Part shown: piece by piece, positions 17,227-26,770 of the stretch
How positions within the stretch are numbered: the first letter of the stretch is position 1
Layout: each line of letters opens with the position of its first letter
NCBI RefSeq assembly: GCF_004216535.1
Contig: NZ_SGWX01000001.1
Span: 2,232,001-2,296,000 of the forward strand
Reading direction: 5' to 3'
DNA length: 64,000 nucleotides
Source of the DNA: Xylanimonas ulmi
Lineage (GTDB): Bacteria > Actinomycetota > Actinomycetes > Actinomycetales > Cellulomonadaceae
The notes under the pieces: model-generated
What the model was told of the DNA's origin: nothing
Databases searched by the model: none
What the model saw: only the letters and a program-made list of their open reading frames with translations
Position numbers and translations under genes: made by a program

Positions 17227-18543
17227 ATGACCGCGCTCACCGATCGCCCCGCCACCGGCGCCCGCCCGGGCGACACGGTTCAGACCGCCGACGAGCTCGC
17301 CCACCAGTGGGCCACCGACCCGCGCTGGGCCGGCGTCGAGCGCACCTACAGCGCCGAGGACGTCGTCGCGCTGCGCGGATCGGTCCAGGAGGAGCACACC
17401 CTCGCCCGCCGCGGCGCCGAGCGCCTGTGGGACATGCTGCACACGAGCGACTTCGTCAACGCGCTCGGCGCGCTCACCGGCAACCAGGCGGTGCAGCAGG
17501 TCAAAGCCGGGCTGCGCGCGATCTACCTGTCGGGCTGGCAGGTCGCCGGCGACGCCAACAACTCCGGCCACACCTACCCCGACCAGTCGCTCTACCCGGC
17601 CAACTCGGTGCCGACCGTCGTGCGCCGCATCAACAACGCGCTGCTGCGCGCCGACCAGGTCGAGCGCATGGACGGCGCACGCAGCGTCGAGGACTGGCTC
17701 GCGCCCATCGTCGCCGACGCCGAGGCCGGGTTCGGGGGCCCGCTCAACGCCTACGAGCTCATGAAGGCCATGATCGCCGCGGGCGCCGCGGGCGTGCACT
17801 GGGAGGACCAGCTCGCCAGCGAGAAGAAGTGCGGCCACCTGGGCGGCAAGGTGCTGGTGCCCACGCAGCAGCACGTGCGCACGCTCAACGCCGCGCGCCT
17901 GGCCGCCGACGTCGCCGCCGTGCCCACCATCGTCGTCGCCCGCACCGACGCCGAGGCGGCCACGCTGCTGACCTCCGACGTCGACGAGCGCGACCGCCCC
18001 TTCCTGACCGGCGGGCGCACTGCCGAGGGCTTCTACGAGGTGCGCAACGGGCTGGAGCCGTCGATCGCCCGGGCGCGCGCCTACGCGCCGTACGCCGACC
18101 TGCTGTGGATGGAGACCGGCACGCCCGACCTCGACCTCGCGCGCCGCTTCGCCGAGGGCGTCCGCTCGCAGTTCCCCGACCAGCTCCTCGCCTACAACTG
18201 CTCGCCGTCGTTCAACTGGCGCAAGCACCTGTCCGACGACGAGATCGCCCGCTTCCAGCGCGAGCTGGGCGCGATGGGCTACGCCTTCCAGTTCATCACG
18301 CTCGCCGGCTTCCACGCCCTGAACCACTCGATGTTCGACCTCGCCCACGGCTACGCCCGCGAGCAGATGACGGCGTACGTGCGGCTGCAGGAGGCCGAGT
18401 TCGCCGCCGAAGCCCGCGGCTACACCGCCACCAAGCACCAGCGCGAGGTCGGCACCGGCTACTTCGACCGCATCGCGACTGCGCTCAACCCCTCCGCCGC
18501 CACCCTGGCGCTCGCCGGCTCCACCGAGACGGCCCAGTTCTAG
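17227..18543 (+). CDS. aceA: Isocitrate lyase
   Basis: 438 residues. Splits isocitrate into glyoxylate and succinate, the first step of the glyoxylate shunt needed for growth on acetate or fatty acids. The catalytic KKCGH motif is residues 200-204 ([13 protein letters not shown]). Other family blocks are [45 protein letters not shown] and [13 protein letters not shown]. The ATG at 17227 follows GAGGAG at good distance. The frame is open far upstream, but that is antisense to ramB. aceB follows after 35 bases with its own strong ribosome site. Confidence 0.97.
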   Translation: MTALTDRPATGARPGDTVQTADELAHQWATDPRWAGVERTYSAEDVVALRGSVQEEHTLARRGAERLWDMLHTSDFVNALGALTGNQAVQQVKAGLRAIYLSGWQVAGDANNSGHTYPDQSLYPANSVPTVVRRINNALLRADQVERMDGARSVEDWLAPIVADAEAGFGGPLNAYELMKAMIAAGAAGVHWEDQLASEKKCGHLGGKVLVPTQQHVRTLNAARLAADVAAVPTIVVARTDAEAATLLTSDVDERDRPFLTGGRTAEGFYEVRNGLEPSIARARAYAPYADLLWMETGTPDLDLARRFAEGVRSQFPDQLLAYNCSPSFNWRKHLSDDEIARFQRELGAMGYAFQFITLAGFHALNHSMFDLAHGYAREQMTAYVRLQEAEFAAEARGYTATKHQREVGTGYFDRIATALNPSAATLALAGSTETAQF

Positions 18544-18578
18544 CCCCGACCGCGCCCCTTTCCGCCAGGAGGCTCACC

Positions 18579-20240
18579 ATGACCACGATGACCGAGATCC
18601 CCATCCCCGACGCCATGTCCGGCACGCACCTGACCCCCACCCGCCGCGCGACCGAGCGCGACGCCGAGATCCTCACGCCCCAGGCGCTGGAGTTCCTCGG
18701 GATGCTGCACGAGCGGTTCGCGGACGACCAGGCCGCCCTGCTCGCCACCCGCGCACGCCGCGCGGCCGCCGTCGCGGGCGGGCAGGACCCCGACTTCGAC
18801 CCCACGACGCGCCCCGTGCGCGACGACCCCTCCTGGCGCGTCGCGGGCTGTGCGGGCGCACCCGGGCTTGATGACCGCCGGGTCGAGATCACCGGACCGA
18901 CCGACCCGAAGATGACGATCAACGCGCTCAACTCGGGCGCCAAGGTCTGGCTCGCCGACGCCGAGGACGCCTCCGCGCCCACGTGGGAGAACGTCATCGG
19001 CGGCCAGCTCGCGCTGCGCGACGCGATCCGCGGCACGCTCTCGCTGACCACGCCCGAGGGCCGCGAGTACCGCCTGCGCTCGCCGCGGCTGACCGACCTG
19101 CCCACGATCGTGTTCCGCCCGCGCGGCTGGCACCTGCCGGAGGCGCACCTGCGCGTGCAGCACTCCGACGGGACGGTCACGGCGGCGTCGGGCTCGCTCG
19201 TCGACTTCGGCCTGTACGCGTTCCACAACGCCGCCGAGCTCATCGCGCGCGGCCGCGGCCCGTACTTCTACCTGCCCAAGCTCGAGGGGCACCGCGAGGC
19301 GCGCCTGTGGAACCGGGTGTTCGAGGCCGCCGAGGACGCGCTGGGCATCCCGCGCGGCGCCATCCGGGCCACGGTGCTCATCGAGACCCTGCCCGCCGCG
19401 TTCGAGATGGAGGAGATCCTCTACGAGCTGCGCGAGCACGCGGCCGGCCTCAACGCGGGGCGCTGGGACTACCTGTTCTCGATCATCAAGAACCTGCGCA
19501 CGCGCGGCGCCTCGTACGTGCTGCCCGACCGCAACCAGGTGACCATGACGGCCCCGTTCATGCGCGCCTACACCGAACTGCTGGTCGCCACCTGCCACCG
19601 GCGCGGAGCCCACGCGATCGGCGGCATGAGCGCCTTCATCCCCGACCGGCGTCGTCCCGACGTCACCGAGCGGGCGCTGGAGAAGGTGCGCGACGACAAG
19701 CGGCGCGAGGCCGGAGACGGCTTTGACGGCACCTGGGTGGCGCACCCCGACCTCATCGAGACGGCGCGCGCCGAGTTCGACGCCGTGCTGGGCGAGCGTC
19801 CGAACCAGGTGATGCGGCTGCGCGACGACGTGCGCGTGGGCCAGGCCGAACTGCTCGACGTCGCGTCGGCCGGGCGGGCCGGGGCGTCGGTGACCGAGTG
19901 CGGGCTGCGCTCGAACGTGTCGGTCGGCGTGCGCTACATCGCCTCGTGGCTGCGCGGGACCGGCGCGGCGGCGCTCGACAACCTCATGGAGGACGCCGCG
20001 ACCGCCGAGATCTCGCGCTCGCAGCTGTGGCAGTGGATCGCGGCCGGGGTCCGCACCGAGCACGGCCCTGTGACGCGTGAGCGGGCGCGCGTCGTGCTCG
20101 ACGAGGTGTTGGCCGGCCTCGACCGCTTCGACGGCGACCGGTACGACGACGCCGCCGAGGTGTTCCGCGAGGTGGCGCTCGGCGAGGGCTTCCCGGAGTT
20201 CCTCACGACCATCGCCTACGAGCGCTACCTGGCGAACTAG
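18579..20240 (+). CDS. aceB: Malate synthase A
   Basis: 553 residues, the normal size of the A isoform. Condenses glyoxylate with acetyl-CoA to malate. Family blocks: [78 protein letters not shown] (acidic active-site residues), [11 protein letters not shown] and [10 protein letters not shown]. The start is the ATG at 18579 after AGGAGG with six bases spacing. It forms an operon with aceA, both probably under the divergent ramB product. A very long hairpin follows the stop. Confidence 0.97.
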   Translation: MTTMTEIPIPDAMSGTHLTPTRRATERDAEILTPQALEFLGMLHERFADDQAALLATRARRAAAVAGGQDPDFDPTTRPVRDDPSWRVAGCAGAPGLDDRRVEITGPTDPKMTINALNSGAKVWLADAEDASAPTWENVIGGQLALRDAIRGTLSLTTPEGREYRLRSPRLTDLPTIVFRPRGWHLPEAHLRVQHSDGTVTAASGSLVDFGLYAFHNAAELIARGRGPYFYLPKLEGHREARLWNRVFEAAEDALGIPRGAIRATVLIETLPAAFEMEEILYELREHAAGLNAGRWDYLFSIIKNLRTRGASYVLPDRNQVTMTAPFMRAYTELLVATCHRRGAHAIGGMSAFIPDRRRPDVTERALEKVRDDKRREAGDGFDGTWVAHPDLIETARAEFDAVLGERPNQVMRLRDDVRVGQAELLDVASAGRAGASVTECGLRSNVSVGVRYIASWLRGTGAAALDNLMEDAATAEISRSQLWQWIAAGVRTEHGPVTRERARVVLDEVLAGLDRFDGDRYDDAAEVFREVALGEGFPEFLTTIAYERYLAN

Positions 20241-20264
20241 GCGCCACCCGGTCGCCGACCCAGC

Positions 20265-20338
20265 CGGTCTGGTCGTCGGTTCGCGGTCTGGTCGTCGCTC
20301 TCGTCCGACGACCAGACCGCGAACCGACGACCAGACCG
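20265..20338. terminator. 33-bp perfect hairpin made of repeated 13-mers, between aceB and the AidB-like gene
   Basis: Bases 20265-20297 are perfectly complementary to 20306-20338, leaving an eight-base loop (20298-20305). Each arm contains the 13-mer GGTCTGGTCGTCG twice, separated by GTTCGC, so the arms are both inverted and internally repeated. It lies between convergent genes and can act as a terminator both ways. The arm length and internal repeats exceed what termination needs, so it may be a mobile or repetitive element. Confidence 0.8.
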
Positions 20339-20357
20339 AACCGCCCTGCGCGGCGCG

Positions 20358-22037
20358 TCACCCCATGTGGCGCTCCAGCACGGCGCGGGCGTCCGTGCCG
20401 TGCGGCAGGACGCCGTACTCGTGCCCGCGGTCGGCGCCGAGGCGCGCGGCCACGAAGGCCTCCGCGGTCGCCGACGGCGCGTGGCGCAGCATGAGCGAGG
20501 ACTGCAGGCCCAGCGCGAGCCGCTCGACGAGCCGTCGGGCGAGCGCCTGGGCTTGCGCCGCGTCGGCGCCGCGGACCTGCGCGAGCAGCGCGTGCGTCTG
20601 GGCCACGTGCGCGTCGAGCAGCGGGTGCGCGCCCGCCGTCGTGGCGAGCTCGGCCGCGAAGGCGTCGACCGTCTCGGGCTCGCGCGCCAGCGCGCGCAGC
20701 ACGTCGAGCGCGATGACGTTGCCCGAGCCCTCCCAGATCGCCATGACCGGCTGCTCCCGGTAGCGGCGCCCGAGCGGGAACGCCTCGGTGTACCCGTTGC
20801 CGCCCAGGCACTCCATCGCCTCGTACGCGTGACCCGGCCCGCGCTTGCACACCCAGTACTTGACCACGGCGGTCGCGAGCCGGCGAAAGGCCCGCTCCTG
20901 TTCGGTCTCGGCGTCGTACGCGGCGGCCAGGCGCATCGAGCTGAGGGTCGCCGCCTCGGACTCCAGCGCCAGGTCGGCCAGGACGGCGGTCATCGCCGGC
21001 TGGTCGACCAGGAGCGCGCCGAACGCCGCACGGTGGCGCGCGTGCCACAGGGCCTCCGCGACCGACTGCCGCATCCCTGCGGCCGAGCCGTGCACGCAGT
21101 CGAGGCGTGTGCGCTGGACCATCTCGATGATGGTCCGCACTCCCCGCCCGGCCTCTCCGACCAGGAATCCGACGGCGCCGTCGAGCTCGATCTCGCTCGA
21201 CGCGTTCGAGCGGTTGCCCACCTTGTCCTTGAGCCGCTGGATGCGCAGCGCGTTGCGCTCCCCGTCGTCGAGCACGCGCGGCGCCAGGAAGCACGACGGC
21301 GTCCCGGCGCCGTCGCCGGTCTGGGCGAGCACGAGGAACGCGTCCGACATCGGCGCCGAGCAGAACCACTTGTGGCCCGTCAGCAGCCAGGCGCCGCTCC
21401 CGGCGGCGTCGGCTCGCGTGGTGTTGGCGCGCACGTCGCTGCCGCCCTGCTTCTCGGTCATGGCCATGCCCACCAGGACGCCCGGCTTGGTCGCGGGGGC
21501 CGCCAGCGCGCCGTCGTACCCGCGTGCGAGCAGCCGCGGCTCCCATGTGGCCGCCAGGTCCGGCGCGTGCCGCAGCGTCGGGACGGCCGCGTGCGTCATC
21601 GACACCGGGCACGAGTGCCCGGGCTCGACCTGAGCGAACAGGGAGAAGACCGCGCCGCGCACGACGTTCGCCCCCTCGCGCGGGCTCGCCCACGCGCTGG
21701 TGTGCGCCCCGTGCCCGACGGCGGCGGCGATGACGCGGTGGTAGGCGGGGTGGTAGTCGACCTCGTCGACGCGCCGCCCACGCCGGTCGTGCGTGCGCAG
21801 CACCGGCTCGTGCGTGTTGGCCAGGTCGGCGGCCTGCTGGAACTCGGCGCTGCCCACGAGCGAGCCGACGGCGGTCAGCTCGTCCTCGCCCCAGCCGCCG
21901 CCGAACGCGCGCACGGCCTCGCGCAGCACGGGGAAGTCGAGGTACTCGTTGACGTCGGCGCGCTCTGGCGGCTGGTTGGCGACTTCGTGCGTCACGTGGG
22001 GGGCGGGGGCGAGCGGGCGGTGCGGTGCGGTGGTCAC
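20358..22037 (-). CDS. AidB-like acyl-CoA dehydrogenase
   Basis: 559 residues, longer than classical acyl-CoA dehydrogenases and with the AidB-type N-terminal part: HEVANQPPERADVNEYLDFPVL. FAD-domain blocks are VGMAMTEKQGGSDVRANTT, LTGHKWFCSAPMSDAFLVLAQT, QRLKDKVGNRSNASSEIELDGAVGFLVGEAGRGV, MECLGGNGYTEAFPLGRRYREQPVMAIWEGSGNVIALDVLRAL. In Escherichia coli AidB is linked to protection from DNA alkylation, but the reaction is not settled. The GTG start overlaps the upstream tetR stop by four bases (GTGA), so the regulator and enzyme are one operon. The neighbouring divergent acyl-CoA synthetase suggests an acyl-CoA substrate in this case. Confidence 0.88.
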   Translation of the reverse strand: MTTAPHRPLAPAPHVTHEVANQPPERADVNEYLDFPVLREAVRAFGGGWGEDELTAVGSLVGSAEFQQAADLANTHEPVLRTHDRRGRRVDEVDYHPAYHRVIAAAVGHGAHTSAWASPREGANVVRGAVFSLFAQVEPGHSCPVSMTHAAVPTLRHAPDLAATWEPRLLARGYDGALAAPATKPGVLVGMAMTEKQGGSDVRANTTRADAAGSGAWLLTGHKWFCSAPMSDAFLVLAQTGDGAGTPSCFLAPRVLDDGERNALRIQRLKDKVGNRSNASSEIELDGAVGFLVGEAGRGVRTIIEMVQRTRLDCVHGSAAGMRQSVAEALWHARHRAAFGALLVDQPAMTAVLADLALESEAATLSSMRLAAAYDAETEQERAFRRLATAVVKYWVCKRGPGHAYEAMECLGGNGYTEAFPLGRRYREQPVMAIWEGSGNVIALDVLRALAREPETVDAFAAELATTAGAHPLLDAHVAQTHALLAQVRGADAAQAQALARRLVERLALGLQSSLMLRHAPSATAEAFVAARLGADRGHEYGVLPHGTDARAVLERHMG

Positions 22038-22897
22038 GGGATCTCCTTCGACGCCGGGACGGGAGGGGTGGGGCCGAGGCGGCTCGTCGAGGTCGGCGAG
22101 GCGCCGTGCGTTGCGGGCGGGAGCGAGGCGGGAAGCGCGGGCGGGCTCACGACGCCGAGGCAGCAGCGCAGGATGGCCGCGACGACGCGGTCACGCTCGG
22201 CGTCGGCCGCGACGACGCGATCCGGGTGGGCGTCGGCCACGGCGGGCCCGCCCGGCCCGGCGTCAGCCACGGCGGCGCCGCTCGCCCCGGCGTCGGCGCC
22301 CAGCGGCGACAGCGGCCCGGCCAGCGCCTCGCCGATGGCCCCGACGAGCGCCGCCGCGCTCAATGCGACGTCCTGCGCCGGCAGCTCGCCCTGCGCGACG
22401 CCGTCGTGGACGACCTGCGCGAACGTCGCCCCATACGCGCGGCGGTACTCCAGGCGGGCGGCCTCGACCGCGGGGTCGACGGGCTCGAGGAGCAGCGCCC
22501 AGGCGAGCGTGCGGCCGCGCATCGCCCGGCGCGCGAAGGTGTCGACCGCGCGGCCGAGCCGCCGCGCGGTGCGCCAGCCGGGCTCGTCCGCGGGGTCGGG
22601 CCGGCACGCCTCGCGCACCGCGTCCAGTTCGACGTCGGCGGCGATGCGGAACGCCGCGGCCAACAGCGAGCTCTTGTCGGGGAAGTAGGAGTAGACGCTC
22701 CCGGTGCTCACCGCGGCGCGCGCCGCGACCGCCTTGACGCTCACCGCGCGGAACCCTCCGGAGGCCAACAGCGCGTGCGCGGCGTCGAGCAGCGCAGCGC
22801 GCTTGGCCTCCTGGGCCGCGACGCGAGCCGTGGTCTGGCGGTAGGGCACCGGATCCTCCGAGTCGTCGCGAACCTCTTCCGCAAAGAATTGAACCAT
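22034..22897 (-). CDS. TetR-family regulator, first gene of the AidB-like operon
   Basis: 287 residues, long for TetR. The HTH domain is RAALLDAAHALLASGGFRAVSVKAVAARAAVSTGSVYSYFPDKSSLLAAAF. The ligand domain reaches about residue 205 (VALSAAALVGAIGEALAGPL). A low-complexity Ala/Asp/Pro-rich region with near-repeats (ADAGASGAAVADAGPGGPAVADAHPD) follows, then AAILRCCLGVV and a disordered tail. The ATG at 22897 lies within a perfect 14-bp palindrome, suggesting autorepression. The likely targets are this operon and the divergent acyl-CoA synthetase. Confidence 0.88.
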   Translation of the reverse strand: MVQFFAEEVRDDSEDPVPYRQTTARVAAQEAKRAALLDAAHALLASGGFRAVSVKAVAARAAVSTGSVYSYFPDKSSLLAAAFRIAADVELDAVREACRPDPADEPGWRTARRLGRAVDTFARRAMRGRTLAWALLLEPVDPAVEAARLEYRRAYGATFAQVVHDGVAQGELPAQDVALSAAALVGAIGEALAGPLSPLGADAGASGAAVADAGPGGPAVADAHPDRVVAADAERDRVVAAILRCCLGVVSPPALPASLPPATHGASPTSTSRLGPTPPVPASKEIP

Positions 22898-22903
22898 GGT
22901 TCA
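22890..22903. promoter_or_regulatory. Perfect palindrome TGAACCATGGTTCA over the tetR start codon
   Basis: TGAACCATGGTTCA is a perfect 14-base palindrome. Its central CATG includes the minus-strand ATG of the TetR gene, and it lies 67 bases upstream of the divergent acyl-CoA synthetase. AAC-N4-GTT symmetry is common in TetR operators of acyl-CoA genes. A repressor here would block its own expression at or just after the transcription start. Confidence 0.6.
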
Positions 22904-22969
22904 CTCTTTCGCGTCACCCCGCCCGGGTTGGCGCCGCCGCACCGCCGACGACGACGTCGAGGAGTTCCC

Positions 22970-24559
22970 ATGCACCTGGCAGCCATGCTCGAAAGCACCG
23001 CGCGCAAGTTCCCGACCAAGGAGGCGCTCGTGCACGGCGCGCGCCGTCTGACCTTCCGCGAGCTCGACGACGCCGCCCGGCGCGCCGCGGCGGCCTTCCG
23101 CGACGCGGGGGTGCGGCCTGGCGACCGCGTCGCCGTCATGACGTTCAACACCCCCGGGTTCGTCATCGCGGCGTTCGGGCTGTGGCGCGCCGGGGCCGTG
23201 CTCGTGCCCGTCAACCACAAACTCCAGGCGCCCGAGGTCGCCCGCCTGGTCACGCACTGTGGCGCCGTGCTCGGCGTCGCCGACGCGGCGCTCGCCGCGA
23301 CGGTGCGCGCGGGAGCGCCGGGCGTGCGCTGGCTGTGGACCGAGGCCGACGGCGCCGACACCGACAGTGCGGACAGCACGGACGGCGCCGCCGCAGGGGC
23401 GGCCCTCGGTGACGACTTCGACGCGCTCGTCGCCACCACGCCGCCCTGGGAAGGCGTGCCGTTCGACCACGACGCGATCGCCGAGATCCTCTACACCTCG
23501 GGCACGACGGCGGCTCCCAAGGGGTGCCTGCACACGCACCGCGGCGTGGCGACCGTGGCCACCTACGTCACGGCCGCGGTCGGCCTGCGCGCCGACGACC
23601 GGTTCCTGCTCGCCATGCCGATCTGGCACGCCTCGCCCCTCAACAACTGGCTGCTGTCGATGGTGTTCCTCGGCGGCACCACGGTGCTGCTGCGCGAGTA
23701 TCACCCGATCGAGTTCCTGCGCACCGTGGCCGCCGAGCGCACGACGGCGTTCTTCGGGGCGCCGATCGCCTATGTCGCGCCGCTTCAGGTGGCCCGCGCC
23801 CAGGGCGTCGACCTCGCGTCGTTCGACCTGTCGAGCGCCCGGCTGTGGCTCGCGGGCGGCGCGCCTGTCGGCGCCGAGACCGTGCGGCAGATCGCCGCGT
23901 TCTACCCCGGCGAGTTCCACCAGGTCTACGGCATGAGCGAGATGGGCCCGGTCGGCACGACGCTCGGACCGGCCCACCAGGAGCTCAAGGCCGGCTCGAT
24001 CGGGCACGCGGGCATGCCGGGCGTCGACGCGCGCGTCGTCGACCTCGACGGGAGGGACGTCGACCCTGGTGGGACCGGCGAGATCTGGCTGCGCTCGGAC
24101 ACGCGCATGGTCGGCTACCTCGACGACGACGAGGCCACGCGGTCGGCGTTCGTCGGGGATTGGTACCGCTCGGGCGACGTCGTGCGCGTGGACGAGGACG
24201 GCTTCTGGTTCATCGTCGACCGGCTCAAGGACGTCATCATCACCGGCGGCGAGAACGTGTACTCCCAAGAGGTCGAGGAGGCGCTGCGCGCACACCCCGA
24301 GGTCGCGGACGTCGCCGTCGTCGGGCGCCCCCACCCCGACTGGGGAGAGACGATCGTCGCGTTCGTCGTCGCCTCCCCTGGCACGCAGCCCACGCTTGAG
24401 TCAGTGCGCGCGTACCTCGCGGACCGGCTGGCGCACTACAAGGCCCCGCGCCACCTCGTGCTCGTCGAGGCCCTGCCGCGCAACCCGTCCGGCAAGCTCA
24501 CCAAGCACGTGCTGCGACGCCGGGCCGCGCAGGACGACCTCGTGACCGGACCACTGTGA
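22970..24559 (+). CDS. Acyl-CoA synthetase (AMP-forming, FadD-like)
   Basis: 529-residue adenylate-forming enzyme that activates a carboxylic acid with ATP and CoA. The ATP loop ILYTSGTTAAPKG begins near Tyr175 (Y175-T-S-G-T-T). VYGMSEMGPVGTTLGP is the adenine-binding region, WYRSGDVVRVDEDGFWFIVDRLKDVIITGGENVYSQEVEEAL the hinge and A8 region, and PRNPSGKLTKHVLRR carries the A10 lysine. The ATG at 22970 follows GAGGAG. Divergent from the tetR-aidB-like operon, with 72 bases and one palindrome between. Chain-length preference cannot be read. It ends four bases before a convergent response-regulator gene. Confidence 0.92.
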   Translation: MHLAAMLESTARKFPTKEALVHGARRLTFRELDDAARRAAAAFRDAGVRPGDRVAVMTFNTPGFVIAAFGLWRAGAVLVPVNHKLQAPEVARLVTHCGAVLGVADAALAATVRAGAPGVRWLWTEADGADTDSADSTDGAAAGAALGDDFDALVATTPPWEGVPFDHDAIAEILYTSGTTAAPKGCLHTHRGVATVATYVTAAVGLRADDRFLLAMPIWHASPLNNWLLSMVFLGGTTVLLREYHPIEFLRTVAAERTTAFFGAPIAYVAPLQVARAQGVDLASFDLSSARLWLAGGAPVGAETVRQIAAFYPGEFHQVYGMSEMGPVGTTLGPAHQELKAGSIGHAGMPGVDARVVDLDGRDVDPGGTGEIWLRSDTRMVGYLDDDEATRSAFVGDWYRSGDVVRVDEDGFWFIVDRLKDVIITGGENVYSQEVEEALRAHPEVADVAVVGRPHPDWGETIVAFVVASPGTQPTLESVRAYLADRLAHYKAPRHLVLVEALPRNPSGKLTKHVLRRRAAQDDLVTGPL

Positions 24560-24563
24560 CGGC

Positions 24564-25229
24564 TCACGGCGCGCGCAGGCTCGCGGTCGCCCCCGCGCGG
24601 TCCACCAGGACGGCGAGCTGCTCGCGCCCGCTCAGGCCCAACTTGGTCAGCGCGCTGCTCAGGTGCGACTTGACGGTGCCCTCCCCGAGGTAGAGCCGCG
24701 CGCTGATCTGCGGGTTCGACAGCCCGTGCGGCAGCCAGCTCGCGACCTCGCGCTCGCGGTCGGTCAGGAGCGCGAGGCGTGACTGAGCCTCGGCGCGCAC
24801 ACCACGGGCGGGGTCGGCGGTCACATGCCGCACGAGCGCGTCGACGGCCTGCTGACCCGCGACGGCCCGGCCGGAGGCCGCCACCCTGACCTGCTGCGCG
24901 ATGCGGTCCGGGTCGTCGTCCTTGCCGAGGAACCCGACGGCGCCGCGCTCGAGCGCGGCGAGCACCGTCTCATCCGTGCCGAATGACGACAGCACCACGA
25001 CGGCGACGTCGAGGCCCGCCCGTCGCAGCTCGTCGAGCGCCCCGAGCCCGCCGAGGCGCGGCATCTGCAGGTCGAGCAGGACGACGTCGGGGTGGTGCTC
25101 GGCGACCTGCGTGACCACCTCGTCACCGTCCGCGGCCTGCCCGACGACGTCGATGCCCTGGGCGGTCAGGACGGTGTGCAGCAGTCGGCGCACGAGCGGG
25201 TCGTCGTCGACGATGAGGACTCGGGTCAC
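24564..25229 (-). CDS. NarL/LuxR-type response regulator
   Basis: About 221 residues. An N-terminal receiver domain (RVLIVDDDPLVRRLLHTVL) carries the phospho-Asp in VVLLDLQMP and the conserved Lys in FLGKDDDP. A C-terminal LuxR helix-turn-helix reads LTDREREVASWLPHGLSNPQISARLYLGEGTVKSHLSSALTKLG. GTG 25229 (VTRVLIVDDD) gives the usual N-terminus; GTG 25259 would add ten residues. It lies downstream of, and on the same strand as, a HisKA_3 kinase, forming a two-component pair. The signal is unknown. Confidence 0.92.
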   Translation of the reverse strand: MTRVLIVDDDPLVRRLLHTVLTAQGIDVVGQAADGDEVVTQVAEHHPDVVLLDLQMPRLGGLGALDELRRAGLDVAVVVLSSFGTDETVLAALERGAVGFLGKDDDPDRIAQQVRVAASGRAVAGQQAVDALVRHVTADPARGVRAEAQSRLALLTDREREVASWLPHGLSNPQISARLYLGEGTVKSHLSSALTKLGLSGREQLAVLVDRAGATASLRAP

Positions 25230-25277
25230 GACCGTGACGCTACCGGGGGCCTCAGACACGGGCGCCGGTGGGCGCGC

Positions 25278-26522
25278 TCAGGCGGTGGCCTCCCGCCAGG
25301 GCAGGTGGGCGACGACGACGTAGCGCCCGGCCTCGACCCCGGCGTGGAACGTGCCGCCGAGAGCCGCCGCCCGCTCCGCCATGATGACGGTGCCCGACCG
25401 CGTTCCCGGGCCCGGCGCGGCCCCGGGCTCGACCGTGTTGGCGACACGGATCTGCACGCCGTCGGCCCGCCCCGCGCGCACCGACAGCTCGACCGGCGCG
25501 TTCGGCGCGTGCTTGAGCGCGTTGGTCAGCGACTCCTGGACGATGCGGAACGTCGCGCGCGCCAGCGCCTGCGACGCCGCCGCCGCGTCGGACACGAAGA
25601 CGGTCCCGGCCACGGTCAGCCCCCGCTCGCGCAACCCGTCGAGCAGCGGCACGAGGTCCTCAAGCGTGGCCCCTTGCGTCCCGACGCCGGTCCCGGTGCG
25701 CAGCGCCGTCATCAACGCGCGCAGTTCGGCGATGGCCTGCTGCGCCGAGGAGCGCACCTGCCGCGCCGCGACCTTGGCGGCCTCGTTCTGCTGGGTGACC
25801 TCGAAGGCCGACGCCTGCATGGCGATGCTCGCGATGTGGTGGGCGACGGTGTCGTGCACCTCGCGCGCGATCAGCTCGCGCTCGTCCTCGCGCAGCGTCT
25901 TGTCGTGCAGCACCGCGACGGCGGTGGCCTGGGCCTCCTGCGAGTCGCTCGCGGCCGCCCGGAACCGGCGCGCGAGCCCCGCGCTGACCGCGGCCGCGAG
26001 CAGCAGCACGCCCGCGACCCAGAACGACGCCGCCTCGGGCGCATGCGTCAGCACGCCCGTCGTCTGGTCGTAGACGGCGAAGACGCGGTCGCCGGGCGCC
26101 CGCGCGGCGTCGCGCCACAGCGCGACGGCGGTCGCCGCCGTGACGGCGGCCGTGCACAGCACCGCGGTGCGCACGCGCGCCGTCGCGATCACCCAGGTCA
26201 GCGCGAGCAGCGCCGCGAACGAGTCGAGCGGCAGCACGACGGCGGCCGCCGAGGCCGCGAGCGCCACCGCAACCGGGTGGCGGCGGCGCAGCACGAGCAG
26301 TCCCGCCAGCGTCCATCCGACGAGCGCCGCGAGCATCGCGAGGCCCGACACCTCGCCGTCGCGGCCGCCCGCGTAGGCCACTGCGACGCCTGAGCTGAAG
26401 ACGGCGGTGGTGACGGCCACGACCGTTCCGGCGCGCGCGAGCCGTCGGGGGTCCCGGAGGCGCGCGCTGGGCCCGAACGCCTGGCCTGCGCGGGCTGGTG
26501 GAACTGCGGGGGCGCCTGTCAC
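25278..26522 (-). CDS. Membrane histidine kinase (HisKA_3 type), partner of the NarL-type regulator
   Basis: 414 residues. Four or five hydrophobic segments fill the first 190 residues (for example TVVAVTTAVFSSGVAVAYA and FWVAGVLLLAAAVSAGLA) with little outside loop, so it may sense within the membrane. The dimerisation domain has the phospho-His in EVHDTVAHHIASIAMQA. The ATPase domain shows the N box LTNALKHAPN. The G box is atypical: GTVIMAERAAALGGTF replaces the common GXGLXGMRERV form, with Val/Ile where the second glycine usually is. The response regulator follows on the same strand, with 18-48 bases between depending on its start. Confidence 0.9.
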   Translation of the reverse strand: MTGAPAVPPARAGQAFGPSARLRDPRRLARAGTVVAVTTAVFSSGVAVAYAGGRDGEVSGLAMLAALVGWTLAGLLVLRRRHPVAVALAASAAAVVLPLDSFAALLALTWVIATARVRTAVLCTAAVTAATAVALWRDAARAPGDRVFAVYDQTTGVLTHAPEAASFWVAGVLLLAAAVSAGLARRFRAAASDSQEAQATAVAVLHDKTLREDERELIAREVHDTVAHHIASIAMQASAFEVTQQNEAAKVAARQVRSSAQQAIAELRALMTALRTGTGVGTQGATLEDLVPLLDGLRERGLTVAGTVFVSDAAAASQALARATFRIVQESLTNALKHAPNAPVELSVRAGRADGVQIRVANTVEPGAAPGPGTRSGTVIMAERAAALGGTFHAGVEAGRYVVVAHLPWREATA

Positions 26523-26770
26523 GCCACGGATGCTACGCAGCGGCGCCGACAGGCCGCCTCGCCCGACCGGGCGCCGCTGCGCCGACCGGCTCCCCCGATC
26601 GGGTGGGTCGAGTCGACCTGGTCGGGCGATGTGCCTGGTGGCGGTGCCGGGCGACAGTTTCGGGGTCGGCGGCGCACCGCCGGGATGCGGCGTCCGCCGC
26701 GCACCGGTCAGCGCCCGCCACGGAGCGCGAGCTCCTGACCGTCGACATCCCGACCCTCGGAGGAAGAACC

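Noticed and set aside
20358-24559. Horizontally acquired island
   Set aside because: Base composition and codon use look the same as the neighbours and no integrase, tRNA-flanked repeat or mobile gene is present.
24564-25229. The NarL-type regulator as the DosR that would act at ndh
   Set aside because: Its partner kinase lacks GAF domains and the gene is far from ndh. Nothing beyond family membership links it to the DosR-like box.
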